DNA of 64,000 bases from Icerya purchasi (Eukaryota; Arthropoda; Insecta; Hemiptera; Monophlebidae), in contig CM077115.1 of assembly GCA_039619475.1 (NCBI GenBank), positions 515,240,815 to 515,304,814 of the forward strand. The letters are read 5' to 3'. The position numbers were made by a program, and so were the translations under genes. Numbering within the stretch: the first letter of the stretch is position 1; each line of letters opens with the position of its first letter. The notes beneath the pieces were generated by a model. The model was not told the DNA's origin and did not search any database. It saw only the letters and a program-made list of their open reading frames with translations. Positions 12,870 to 27,600 of this stretch are shown one piece after another.

Positions 12870-14440
12870 AACCGAAAAAATAGAATATTATTACACCGAA
12901 AAGCTATTACAATTATTAACCGTGATGAAATATTAAAAAGTTACGTAAATATTTTACAACGCGTTTAAAATAGTCAAATATGAAATTAATCGTTAATTTA
13001 TAAATTTCTGTTCACGCATTTAATAAAGAAAAGATTTAACACATTATTTAATACATTTTATCTAATGAGAATATTATTTTATTTCTTAGAAGCAAACTAA
13101 AAAAATTATATAAATATTGCACATATTTTGTAAAACTAATTTATAGAATAAACGGCGCACAGACTTCATCAATAATTTATTTTTATAATTTTAGATTTAA
13201 ATATAAGGTTATTTAAAGGGTTCAATTTTAGCGGAATCAGCGGCAACCTGTTTACTAGTTTAAAAACTCACGTATATAGACAAGTATTAAACAAACGAGT
13301 AAAACACAAACTTCAAATACAGAAATGGGATCAATGAATTTTTTGCAATATTTTGAGCATCAGTAATTTAAATGATACAAACGATGCAAAATACTTTAAA
13401 AAAAACAAGAAATCTCATCATAGGCGTATCAGCCGAGCACTAATTCTCAATTACAATAAGACGGAAACATCTTTCTGATAAACAGTTGAAAATTTTTTCA
13501 TCATTCCTGATAAAAGCATCACATATTTTAAGAAAACTATCACGCTATTTCTTAAGTTTGTACCTTCAGAGTGTAAACCCTGACAAGCAAAACTTAAAAT
13601 AACATCAGTCATATTTAACGTGTACCTTTAAAAAGTTACATTATTCTTTTTCAAGCTCAGATTATTAGTTTGTAGACGCTTCACAAAGACCGTAGGTTTT
13701 TCAATAAATCGTTTTTTTTTCTTTTGTTTATATGCCTACATATGTTCCTAATTATGCCGAGTGAATGCAAAATTCAGCAAATATAACAAGTAACTGAAAG
13801 AACAACGAGATTTAAAAATTATAGGAATTTAGTATACTTATGTGTGTGTAAGAGAGAGAAATATACCGCCAAGAGGATATGAAATATTTTAAAAGCATTT
13901 TTATCATTAAATTATGATATTTAAAAAATTTTATGTAAAACATCTGTCGCATCTGGAAGCACAAAAGCAAAATTTCAAAAGAAATAAAGTAATTAAAAGG
14001 TGCTTTAATTTACTTTGATAAGATGCTTCAACACGCACATATGAATATATAAACAAATATCATAGCAGCATTAAAAGTTTAAGAAGATTTTAAAAGCCTC
14101 AAAACATCAGTAATGTGGCAAAATTCTTTAATAAACATCCTTTTTTTATAGATTATCCATAAGAAATATATATTTTGCAGTTTTTACGATTAGTCCGTTT
14201 TTAGGAAATTTACGTGCCGCGCAAAACCGATGTCAGCTACCTGTTTGTTCAAAAAAAAAAAAAAAAAAAAAAAAAAAATTATATAATTTTTCAGAAATAA
14301 GTGAAATGTGAATAAACTCGGAGAAACAAGCAAACGAAGAACGCATTACTAAAATTTAACAATAACATGTAATTAATATTACACAGGAAAATAAAAATTA
14401 TTTTAAATTTTCTAAAATTATCTAATAATTAAAAAATATT

Positions 14441-14442
<2 letters not shown>

Positions 14443-14473
<31 letters not shown>
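14443..14473. repeat. (AT)n microsatellite
   Basis: Pure AT alternation of about 15 units, close after a 28-base A run at 14251-14278. Confidence 0.95.
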
Positions 14474-14478
<5 letters not shown>

Positions 14479-15622
14479 TAATATCGCCTAACCTTTTCGT
14501 ACTTTACTCACAAAAGTAAAACTCACACCCAGATGCACTCAAACACGCATACACACAAATACCACGACATTTAAAACATGTAACATGAAAATAAAATTAT
14601 AAACATACAACACGATATATACTGAATATAGTATAAATTATAGTATTAAAAATAATAGTTATAATACACAGTTCAAACGGTAAATAATAGTCGGAAATTG
14701 AAATTTTCTGAATGTGTTGGTCGCAGAAATTTGATACAAACGCGTTTACACTTATATATGTATATGTACATAAATGCATAACATAAACCAGAAGAATAGA
14801 GATGATACACACGTTTAAACAGAGCCGAACTTACTACAATGTATTATAATATCATACTTTACACAATATATACAAAAATACGTATGAAAAATTTTATTTT
14901 TCCAACTGGAATGATATACGAAAATAATATAAACTTACAAATTTGATCTGATTTTCTAATACGTTTTTCCCGGAAAAGGTAATTAAAGAAAAAACAACGA
15001 TAAATTCATTAACTACGGCAATTTTATGCAGTTATTATTTGAATAATAAAAATAATTTCGCCATAGGTAAATAATGAAATTTTTTTGTTATTCTTATATT
15101 AACAAATATTTCCTGTTAGTAACCGTAGGTTGTTAATTATTAACTGATCGAATCGGACCTTCTTATTGCTGGTTTTCAAAAGCGGATAACTGTGCATGTA
15201 ATGACTTGCGCGCAATAATGTATTTTGAAGAAGACTAAGTGAACGAACTCGAGGGAATGTATGTCTCAGTATAAACAAGAGACACCGCCGCAATCCCACT
15301 GACATTCGATATAAATGCAAACTTGAATACAAATCGCCAAAGACATTCAAATGTTCGGTCTATCATTGCGCGGGCGGGGGGGGGGGAATACAAATTAAAA
15401 AGGGAATATATATTTTCTCGATAATTTCCATGATTAAAAAACAGAAAATGAAGCTGACAGAGAAGAAGAGAGAGATAAATTTAAAATTACATCACTTCAC
15501 CAATGTGTGCGTGAAAAGTTTGAATATAGGTGTGTGTGTGTGTATAATAGTGAAACGATATATAAGAAAAATAAACTAAAACGAGAAAAAAACGAAGATA
15601 AAACACTTATTCCATATTATGT

Positions 15623-15916
15623 TTAATTTAAAGCAGGAGACTTTTTATCAGGATCGGAATTTTGCGTTGGACATACAACCGATGACGGTCCTGAAGAGGT
15701 ACCGACCCAAGAATTCGGTACCGGATTCGGGGTGTTGGAAGGCGGCCCAGGACCACTTCCGGTTAGCGGTGAATCCGAAAATCGGTGGCTATTGTCGTGA
15801 TCCATGGGGTTCGACGTAGCGTCATATTGCGTGTTTTCTAGCCTTGTTATTAGCCGTTCGTCTTCGTCACCAAATTCTCCTCCCATTAAGGACGGTTCTC
15901 CGACAACCATAACGTC
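15623..15916 (-). CDS. Chip: Chip last coding exon, LIM-interaction domain
   Basis: Starts DVMVVGEPSLMGGEF and continues DEDERLITRLENTQYD, the LIM-interaction domain that threads along tandem LIM domains. A Ser/Pro/Asn-rich tail follows to TAA at 15623-15625. Acceptor TTTAATGTGTAG. No clear AATAAA was found in the first 200 bases downstream, so the 3' UTR end is not placed. Confidence 0.96.
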   Translation of the reverse strand, partial: DVMVVGEPSLMGGEFGDEDERLITRLENTQYDATSNPMDHDNSHRFSDSPLTGSGPGPPSNTPNPVPNSWVGTSSGPSSVVCPTQNSDPDKKSPALN

Positions 15917-18424
15917 CTACACATTAAAAATCCGAAAATTAATTTTTATAACTTTTTAGCAAATTCATTTCCAATTTTTTTATTCATCGAAATAGCAAAA
16001 GAAAAAACACGCACAGCAAACTGCTATAGAACCTTAGTAAATTATTTGAAAATAAATCAGATAACTGAAGAGAAAAATTTTAGGTAAATTCCTATTAAGT
16101 GGTAGGTCAAAACCTCGCTACTACAACCGAAATGTTAGGAGCGATGGATCTTATAAATAACAAAGAACTCATCAATAAACGAAGATTTTAAGATATTCTA
16201 ATTTACAAATACGTGTCGTTTGTTCTTAATATTATTATGCAAATTAAAGAAAAATTAAAATATAAAACCAGCAAAATTAAATATTCAATAGTTTTTACAA
16301 ACCTCGTTCCATTCCTCATTATTTCCTTTATTTTGACCTTTTAAATTAAAAACGTTTTTTTTTTTTTTTTTTTTTAAACAACTTCTTTAGCGCTGTGAAT
16401 TATGTCAAATAATCAACCTAACCGTAATAATATTGACCATTTAACCGAGACTGTTATATATAAGCCACTACATTACAATTACGATACAGTAAAAACTCAG
16501 AAATGCTGAAACGGAACTAAATTAATAAAAATGCACTGATATAAGACAGATCACTATTAAAATTGTAAAAACAAATAGCTAAATACTAAACACTAAAGTT
16601 GATCTCCTAAAAAGAGTATTTTTGTTAAGATATAAATGCAAAATGGGACTTCTATTAAGTAAAATAAATTGTATTTTTACTTCTTCCTCATTCATCAATG
16701 AATAATGAACGATCTCAATTTTTAGTTTTTAAATTCCGTTTCCGCATTTTAAAAGATAATATGTATATTTTATTTACCTAACTTGAACTATTTTTCTTGT
16801 TTTATTTCGCAAAAATGTTTAAAAAAAATAAATACATTTTATATCATCACTATAAACGAGACCACTTAACAGACATGAAACAGTTTTATAAACAAATTAA
16901 ATTTCTTCAGCAAAAAATATTACCACACTAGTCGGAGGTCACGGGTTCGAGACTTGTCTCGTCCCGGATTCAAGTCGCTCCCAAGCTTACCCAGCCTGAA
17001 ATAATTGGGTACCAGAGAAATCTGGGAGAGTAAAGGCGGCCGAGAGAAAGGAACTGCCCCCCCTACTCTCATTAGTGCCGTTGGGCTTAGTACCTTATGA
17101 AAAGCTTAACTTCACAATCCCGACGCCCTGTCAAGGGTATCGAACTCACTTTACTTTTACATCACAAAAATTTCTTTACATTCGAAATCAAACTTTGACA
17201 AGAATAAAATAATTTATAAAATTAAAAATTTCTCACATTTTAATGCATTCTCTAAAAAAAAAACATATTTTTCTTGTTTGACAGTATTTTATCGATTAGT
17301 CATTTAAAAATCATATTTATACGTGTTAATGAAGCAAATGATTATTTTCCGAACATTACAGTAGACTGCCGTGTAACACATTTAATTTCTGGTGGAGCTT
17401 ATGAAATCCGTAAGGCAAATGATTATTTCGAACAATATATTTTTTTAAAACAAAATATTTGGGTTTAATTATTGTGAAAAGGTTATTTTATTTTATATAA
17501 TATATATATATATATATATATTAAAGCTGTTTTCCGAGATCAGAAATAATAATTAACCTAGATTAAGACTATTTAAACAGCAAATTCAACAATGACATTA
17601 TTAAATAACAAACTTATACATTCAAATATATATACACCATCAACTTTTAATTATAAGCATATACACATATCTATCTTATAAAGCTGCAAGAAAAAAAAAA
17701 ATAATTGTACAACCCGTTCTACAATAGCTAGAGTTAATATTTTTTTTCAATTGGCGTATTTTTTTCGTGAGATTATAAGAAAATTATAAAACCCTCAAAA
17801 TTTTAAAATTAAAGGGCCCAAATTTTGAAAAATATGAAAATCAAATTTTAGAAGAAAAAATTATTTAAAAAAATTCCACAGTTAGTTATGAGTTACGGTA
17901 TTGACTTTCTTTTTAATCTGCATGCTAAGGTCTCCAGAATACGGGTAAAATATAAAATCTGAAAAATTTTGATATTTAAAGAACAAAATTTGAGAAAATA
18001 CATGCATAAAGCGGTAAGGCTGGGAACTTCAAAAAAAGTCCACAGCCCTTTCCATGGTAACTGGGGGGTTAATTTTTTTTTTTTTAAATGATGTGTTTCA
18101 ACCGCTAGAATATAGAAAAAATACGAGAACCCCAAAATTTTAAAATTAATGGGCCTAAATTTTAAAAAATAATTTAAGTGTACAAATTCTAAAATGATTG
18201 GAATGATAGTCAACAGTGGCTTAATAGATTATTGCTTAGATTCTAATAAAGAAAACAAATTTCATCATTGCATTTAAAAAAATAAATAATGCTAATATCT
18301 TACTTTAAAAATAATTAAATGTAATATATTCCTCTCACATATATTACCCTGCTAGCGATTTCAATTTTTCAGATATTTTAATCTAAATTTCACTTTTTTA
18401 ATTGACGTATTCGCGTACTTTTTT

Positions 18425-18457
<33 letters not shown>

Positions 18458-18557
18458 TGTGTGTATGTGAACGCTGCAGTCTATAAAAATTTACAAAGTA
18501 AAATAATTTAAAGTCCGAAGGAACGAGGCCGCACAGCGGCCAGCGAAACTAATCCCC

Positions 18558-18602
<45 letters not shown>

Positions 18603-21600
18603 CACATTCGTATATATACACACACACACACATACGTGCATAAAAACGGGCGCGCACTCATACTTCATAAAAAAAAAAACTATTTTAACTGTTCACAAAA
18701 TAATACCAACGAATTTAAAAAGAAAAAGAAAGCAACAGAAAATAAATTTGAATTTTTCTTGAAGAATATTATTTATTTAATATCAAAATGTAAACAAAAA
18801 TGAATCTGAATATAGACCATTTATCGTTAATGTACAATAAATGAAATATTAGTAAGATACATTAACATTTATGTAAATTAAAAATTGCAGAAATACTATA
18901 GGAACAGAATATACTACTGTGAAGATTAACTTTTAACCGACAAGAGTTTAAGAAAATCATGTAATATACACATTGAATATACTCTGATTAACGATCGTCA
19001 TTTAAATGCAGTTGTGCAGATTAAACAAAATCAATAATAATAATTGAACTGTCGGAAAATGTTTGGGTTCTGTTAAAACGAAAAATATGACACAAATTAC
19101 ACCGAAATAAAATGATATTTATTACGAGATCAGACAGCTTCATTCAATTTTGACCTTTGTCGTTTAAATTCTTCATCAAATTTATCGAATATCGTGAACG
19201 GAGTTATAAAATGAATGATAACAAATTGATAATGTACTGTGACTGATAAAAGCTACACCAATGGCTTCCCGATTATACTATCACACAATACCGTTCACAC
19301 CAAGAATACATCATTTACCTACATAGACACCACAATCTATAAACAATTTTTTTAAAAGTTTTACTTATCTTCTTTTTTTTTTTGTCGGGAAGCATCGACT
19401 GACATCATATTCAAATTTACATCATAATTACTTTTTACAAAACAGCCGAATTATTTTTATTGTATTTTCTAAAATTACTGAAAAATTTCTGAACCAAATA
19501 AATTTGTACAGAATATAATAGTACGATTCTATTATATCGAAAAAAAGAAACTGGAAATAACTAGCAACACTTTTTTAAGAACAAACATGTTATACAGATG
19601 AAAGCAAGAATAGAAAAATCAATTTTTTTTTTTGATTCTCCACACTCACACATACACACAATATATACATACCGTAATAAATGAAGTGTAACAGTGAAAC
19701 AAAACTTCGACCGAAACCAGGAAGTTAGTTAGACAACTAATAATAATAAACAAAAACACTCTAAACAAAAACAATTATTTTGAACGTTTAATATAGGGTC
19801 TTCTATATGGAATGTTCAAAAAAATTGGTAGTTTTTTAGTGTTTTAGTTTGTTTTTATTAATTTATTTATTAAATTCTCATTATTTTCAAACTTTCATTT
19901 ATAAAATTGGGATTATATTACGTAAATGTATACATAATTAGTTTATTAATTTTTTTTTTTTAAATTAAATGAATAATTAATTGTTTCCGGTCAAACGATC
20001 CTTTTACCAAAATACATATTTTTCATTCTACCGAAATTAAAATTTTCCAACTTCAAAATATCAGAAGTACACTTTAATCGTTCCTAAATTCCTTGTCAAT
20101 ACATACGTCCTCTTTTTTAGATTGCAATGAAAAGGTTTTCTCGATGCCAAGGAATCAGTCATTAAAGCGAGAGAGGAAAAAAAACTACTGAAAAACTGGC
20201 AATGGAAACATTGCTAAATTTTGAATAATACAAAACTGCACATTTATTAGATGTTGAAGATAAAATAAAAGAACCTGATGTGTTCATAAACCAAGATTAA
20301 TATATTACAGTATATAAATTTGTTTCATTAATTTATCATTTTTGTCAATTAATTTAAAAATACCTGAGAAGCTAATGAAAAATTAGGGCCCGGAGATCGC
20401 TTTTTTGCCGTAAGCGCAGGCGTATTACTTGAAGTAGCATTCGACTGTGAGCCTTTTCTTTTCCGCCGCTTATTGGCTGGCCTTTGGGATTCTAAAATCG
20501 GGAAAAAAAAAATGAATAAAAAATATATAACAATAAAACACTAGCGTATACGCAATATTAAAATTAAAAAACGTAACGTCGTTTTAACAAATCATTTTTC
20601 ATTATTACTATCTACTAATTTTTAATATTTACTAACGACCGTACATTTATTTATATAAATTTAAATATATTATCAACTATAATTTTGATCAAAGTACAAT
20701 GAAAAATGATGTTCTGTTAACATTAGCTTGAAGACTATGTTTAACGTCATCTTAATTACAAACGGAACTGTACGTATGAATGTAACCGTAAAATACATAT
20801 TTTCAGAAAAGTTATACACTTTTTTTATCTATCACTCTTTTTTAAATTGTTCAGCATAAAATCGAATGTGAATAAAATAAAACAAATGAAAAGGTAAAAA
20901 TAAAAAACAGTAAAAATAGTTGAATAATTTAAATGTCTTAAGACGAAGTTAATAGAAAAGCGGTACAGAAAAAATGAAAACATTTTTTACTTTAAAAAGT
21001 ATTTACCTAATAGAAAAAAACATACTAATTCAAAGGAAACGAACTCAATTGAAAAGAAGAAGAATGTAAAATTTTATATTTAAAATGTACTTTTCTATCA
21101 TAGACACGTAGACTACGATGAAATGAAGAAAAAAAAAACCAGAAATAAACCAATATGGAGAAAATCGAATAAACAGAAACAACAAAATTAGAAATGTTAC
21201 GTATAATTGTGGAGATAAATAAATGCCGAACGTTATGAAAACAAAAGAAAAAAGAAAATGAATTGAACAAGTTCTAGAAGAATAAATTCTGGAAAGACAT
21301 AACAGCACATTTTAGACAGCTGCGTCCGCGATGGAAATATAAAAAAAAAAAAAAAATAGAAAAGACAATTGTAGGAAAATGATTTATTACAGCATGAAAA
21401 AGAAAAATACTAAACAAAAGAACTCAACAAAAAGGCGTGACTGCCAAATGATATAAAAAACCAAAATATGCAAAAATTAAGACCTTTGTACACGATCACC
21501 CTGAGTAAGAGAACGGGAATACAGTGACTACGAAATTGTACCCACTTTTTTCTAAATGTACAAACTAAATTCGAAATCGGTGTGAAGAAGGCACTGATAA

Positions 21601-24600
21601 AAATGAATGTCATTAATAAACATCGACTAAAGTTACAGAAATGATCACTGTGTGCTCCCCAATTTTCCAGCTACTAAGTTACACGTTAAATAATTTTATT
21701 CTTTTATCTTTGTCATTATAATTCAGTCGATGACTTCACACAGTGCAGTACTTTTAATTACTGAACTGTGACTACTCATCATAAATAAATTACGGACACA
21801 ACTGTGTTAGAAAGAATTATATTAGCTTAACGTCTCGGACAGCTTACACTGGCCATTATCAGAAGCGAAACGATATTGTTAGCGTGAAAGTGAATAGAAT
21901 GAAATAATTAATACCTCTCTTACCCGGTGGCGCAACCATTCTTTGCCATTTTTGAAATAGCGTCGTTTTTAAGCAATCTCTCGGCGACAACGCGTAAGCT
22001 TTATGCCTGGACATTAATTCCTGCATGGGTTCTAAAATTACACACAACTGAAAAAAAAAAGAACAAAAAACGATGATGAAAGATTTTTATAAATCATTTT
22101 TTATTCCTTTTAATTAATACTTTTCGAAACGGTAAAACGATTAAATTTAACGAACGTATATAATCATCGAATTTTCATATTGCGAATGTCTAAATAGCGG
22201 AATTTCCCTTTTTTTTGGAGTAAAATTCATATTCTTTACCAGTCACTTTCATATTGTATCGATAATTTCCGTATTTTATCTATTTAGCATTTCCTCTAGA
22301 ATGTACACTAAATTTAAATTTAACACCCCATTTTTTTTACATTTTAACATTCTGTGAAACGATCTTTTTTCAGTATATTTGTTTATTACATAGAAATTTC
22401 ATCGTAATTTAGTATTAGTTAAAATATTCACAACCTTTGGTTGTATATTTAAGTTGCACAAATATTTTTAGATGTATACTTTCTGTATTTTACGAAACCA
22501 TTTTAAATATATATATATATTGATATGTAAAAATTATTACCCGTAGGTAGTTCAGTGTAGAGTTGGTAACTCCATGGCGAGTAATATTTTTACCATGTTG
22601 CTCTAACCAAGCTGGGTCTTGCTGTGGATGCATAGATAGAATCGATCGTGGTATTAATTCTTTGTGTTGTCTAACAGCAAAATGCCATGACTTAATCCTC
22701 ATTAAATCGTCAAACGTAAATTCTAAAATTAATCGACCTTCCGTACATACCTGAAAGTTACAATCGAAATTATTAGTTTCACAAAATCTATCAAAATTAT
22801 TTCGGTGCAAATATAGGATATCTAAAACGGCATACAATCCAATTAGCTTGACAGTTTAATATTAGTTGCCCAATGCGCTACAAATGAAACAAATTAAACA
22901 CTATGCGGGTTCCTTATATTTGAAAAATTTTTAAATTCATTAAATGTATAAACCCTTTTAGGGAAGTATAAATTAATAGAAAGCAACAAAGTACCAACTA
23001 AATAAATGGACTGTAATCATAAATGCGACATATAAAAATCTTGGAGTTCGCACTTCATAAAATCTGTCGAAAAAGAAAAAAAAAAAGTGAACAGGACAAA
23101 AAGGGTTTTAATAGAAAAAAATCATACAAATAACATGAATTGGGTAAACCGGTACCGATTGGTAAAAATATAAAAAACCGAATTATTAAATCAATATTTT
23201 AAAATCAAATAACTACATTACATAATTTATATTTGTTGCTTTCGCTTCAAAAGTATAAATCATAATGTTAATTATGGAAACTGTGTATTTCTCCTTTTTT
23301 TGTGTGCTTTTATAATTCCGAAATAAACTCACTTCCTTAAATAAAATTGCGTATGTCGAGTTTTTAGATTAAACAGCGACACACTTATGAACTAAAATTT
23401 ACACACTGTGTAAAATACGTCTTAAATAATTACGCATACATAAAAATGAACATAATTACCCTTTTGCACAGACGATTAAAAATAAAAAAAAAAACACGTT
23501 TTTAAATCGGGGAAAGACAATTTATCGTTATCGTTTAAAAAGTTTTTAAAAGCGAATATCTTTACTAAAAATACCGATATGAATAATTTTAAAGGTTTCC
23601 ATTTACATAATTTAGAAAATGTGTAATATCACGTGCGTAATTTTTTAAATAAACAACGGTGCAATAAAGTGAAGTTATAGCAAATTCTTTTTTTATCAGC
23701 TGTATGTTATTAACTTCCTTTTGTACACGTAATGCATTTTTACAAAATGCAATAATTTAAAAAAATATGTCTAGTTATTATTATTGTTTTTCCGAAATTT
23801 AGCACGTGATACGAGTAAGACACCGCCGCATTGAACTAACTTTCTGCTTATACATTAGAAAGAATATATAGCCTGCGATTAAGGTGTATTAGAATCTATT
23901 ATAACGTACTTTGGTAAAAATAGGCTTGCTATGTTGAGTAACCATTGTACACTGCTCACAATCTAAAGTTATACTAGTGTTGTGAAATGACTCCTTCGGA
24001 TGCTTTAAGTTGAAATATAATTCTGAAACACCGCCTTCAAATATACTTCGGAAATAACGTGGTATCAATGTTCTACCTATTGCTGTAATGTCAAAAAAAT
24101 AAAAAAATAAGTTTATAATTAATCCTCCTTACTTATTTAAATTTTTATTCGGTATTCATTCAAAGTATCGCTTGTCGTTTTTTTAATCGTGCAATTTTAA
24201 TCAAATTTCACACGCACTATTCATAAAAGGTTATTTTACGCGTATACTAAAAGATTAATCCCTAAAAGTGCACAGATGCACTCATGCACACTGCAACGCA
24301 AAGTGGAATTCATATTACACCGCTTTTTATAGTTAAATAGCCAAACCTATTCCGAATATATCCCACGTACTTCCGAAATCAACAAATACTGCGGTGGGGT
24401 GTACACCAAAAATAATACGTAGTTATTTAAAATAGGCGTAGAATATTTAAAATGAATTATAATATCGACGGTTAAGTTTAAACAATTTTTTACCAGCTTA
24501 AAATTTTCAAAAGATCACTTTCTTTTATTTTATGTAAATTTTCAATAGTTTTAAAATTAATTTCGGATATCACTTATTCGATTATTCTATAAATTGCCAG

Positions 24601-27600
24601 CGTTGTAGCGATTAGAAATAGAGGCTGTATGTCTCACGCTTTCGCCTCTCGTTGGCCTCTTCCCCATGTTGTCCTCTCCATTCAAATGATGCGGTTGTTT
24701 GTGACGCCGATCACGTGTTCTTTGAGTGCTCTGCTCTTCGGCTCTGTATTCCCACTTGCTTGGGCTGGGGCTTCCTGTTCCTTTTTGTGCTCGTTATATC
24801 CTGTCTTTTCCTTCTACACTTATCATCCTCTCCATTATTTCCTTCTTATTAACGATAGCTGATCGTCTCACTATATAACTTCCGTTTTCCTTTAATTTTT
24901 TCTGGGTAAAGGTCCTTGGTTGACGAGCCCAATTAAAAAAAAAAAAAAACTAAGGCCGCTCTGCAAATATAATAGGTACGCGATTTTAAAACCGATTTTT
25001 GAATATTAACCTATTCGTTATGTTGAGATTTAAAAAAAAAAAAAAAAAAAAAGTGAATGTCTTAATAACATAATACATCTGAATACAAAGCTTATTTACT
25101 AAACCTCTACTGTTAAACATACCTTTAGGTCTACTAATAGGGAACAGAAACGAGTCTGGTAAAGTTTCTTTGCAGAATTTTAACGGACAAAAAAAAAAAA
25201 GAAGATACATATTTTTTGATGATAAATTTTGACCTACGGAGTACAGCTTTGGGGTTGTGCTAAACCTACAAATCTGAAGATAATACAGACCATGCAGAAT
25301 AAAATCCTTAGGCTCGTAACCAAGGCGCCATGGTATGTATCAAATCCAACCTTGCATCAGGATTTAGCGATAAAGTATGTGACAGATGTTATTAAAACTC
25401 ATGATGGCCGAAGACACGCAGAAAGACTTGAAAGTCACCCGAACAAACTTGCTGCTGGACTGCTACACACTGTTAGTGATAGAAGGCGGCTGAAACGTAA
25501 GAAACCTTATGATCTTGTTTACGGTAAAGACTATCGGGTAGGTACCATTGGGTACTTCTCCCTTCGTGCTCAATATTTCCCTAGTTAAGAATATTGCTAA
25601 ATGGCCTAGATGGCCAGTTTGTAATACAATAAATCGGGGGAAAAAAATCAGATAGTAAAGGCTTCCAAATCTATCTTTGAAAATTACAAACATAAAGAAG
25701 GTCCGATTCTTATATTGTAGTCCACGAGATTAGATTAATGTACAGAAAACTGAATAGACAGGAATTATTAGAAACTTGTTTAAAAGACTTAATCGGCCAA
25801 AAAAAAAAAAATCAAATTACAGAGCGCTGATTGCGAAACATGTCGGTATACACTTTTAAATAAACGCAATATATTTCTATGTTGTGTTTTAAATAGTTTG
25901 TTGCGCTAATTTAAAATAACTAAAAACGCGATCATTTCGATAAAAGTGACTTCTTCAGTGATGCAAACATTTTTGAAATTGATGCAATAAAAAAAGCAAA
26001 ATTAATACTGCAAGAAATGTAATATTAGGACAGAAATATAGCGACTCTACAAGGAATTTGCATATCGATAGGAAACAGAAAAGTACAAAGTAGGCAACTG
26101 AAAATATTCAAAAATCTATAAAACCAGCTTAAAATCAGAAAATATTACACTACCATACAGTTCACAACTGAGCGGTATAAATTTTTTCTTTTTTTGTTTT
26201 ATAAGAAAACCCATTATTTAAATCATGTCGTTGATCTCTAGCATTAAAAATCAGCTCGCAGATAACTGTTAAAAAAGATCCAATAGGCTACGCCCCAATT
26301 TTTCCTTAGTGGGCGTGACGTTGCTATATCATATCCGTTCCGTTGACAAAGAAATATGTTTTCGCGATGATTTAGATTCGCGCCTTATTATTTTTAAACG
26401 CTTAATGTCTGAAAAAAACATAAATACCGTACTTTAGCAGCATGCGCAAATACAACTGCTATTACATCAAAAAAATTATTCGTGTCTTAAAAGTTTCGAT
26501 ATTACTAAGATTTATGTGAAACAAAAATCAGCTATTGTAAAGAAATCAGTTCTTAATAAACTGTCGGACTAACCACATTTGTATTCTTCTTCCATTAACA
26601 AAAAAATTAAACAATCGAAACTGAGAATATTTGAAATACAAACTGCTAATACTAAAGCTTACTGATCAAAATAATTTTCCGATAAAATTAGCAACAAAAT
26701 AATAGACCGCTGCTACAATACCCCACCAGATACATAGAAATGCGATCGACTACAGTGACATTACTGGCCTCTTTTATTTTGTTATAAAGTGATGGTACGC
26801 TTCAAAATTCAAATGCTTTTATCTCAATACGTACTTAATGATATAACATTGCTTTTGAAAGAGCATTGCTTCCCGTATGAAAACGATTTTTAAAATATTG
26901 TAATTTTTTAGTTCTTATAACTTTGGAAATATTCCAGCTTATACGTGATGTTTTTTTGTTTTTTTTTCCCCGATTTTCTCAAACTATTTTTTTCACACGT
27001 TCGGACGGAATATCTCAAAAAAAAAAAAAAATATTCGACTAATTTTTAGTTCAAATTTTAAATAAATATTAATCGTTACCTTCAATGCAGTATAGCTTTT
27101 TATTGTTTTTTATTTATTTTTTTTTTTTTTTTTGTTTAGAAAAATTAAAAAATAAGGCAGCACCGTCACACTTCCCTTATTTCTGCTAAAAATGTTTCTA
27201 ATTACAATTTTGCTCGCGACAGATATTTACATCACCTAACAAAAAAATCGTTAATGTCTCCTTTTACATAAACTCTGAAAGTATTTTATTATTGCTCAAA
27301 TGTGGTCTAACCACTTAATATATTACTAAAAAATGAATTATTCAACAGTAACTTCAATTTTTAAGAAAATTATTCTTCCGCGCAAATTAAATTACTGTTG
27401 TAAACAGGTTTTTATGATTTATATTTATAAATATCACTGCTCGCTAAATTGAATTAGCCCACTGCGACAGGTTTATTACTACTAACTCAGCTTGTCTTAA
27501 AATCGCATCCACAAGAATTTCTTAATGGAAGTAATATTAAAAGTAAATATAAAGAACGGAACAGTAGCCGCGGCAATTGATGATCCTAATGAACAGTAAC

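Larger units (their letters stand above)
7726..15622. other. AT-rich intergenic DNA downstream of Chip
   Basis: No gene recognised. It holds AT microsatellites, A runs (12836-12865, 14251-14278), a possible isolated transposon end at 9212, and a short G run at 15370-15386. The 3' UTR of Chip must occupy part of the right end. Confidence 0.6.
15917..20363 (-). other. Chip intron 7 (last)
   Basis: 4,447 bp, GT..AG. Holds a SINE, AT microsatellites and the imperfect duplication at 17.8-18.2 kb; otherwise AT-rich. Confidence 0.85.

Noticed and set aside
15099..15350. 83-codon minus-strand open frame downstream of Chip
   Set aside because: No domain, no signal or membrane pattern that convinces, no splice support; probably chance.
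24629..24862. Two overlapping plus-strand open frames as a host gene
   Set aside because: The Cys/His motif and the A run directly downstream mark a LINE 3' end.
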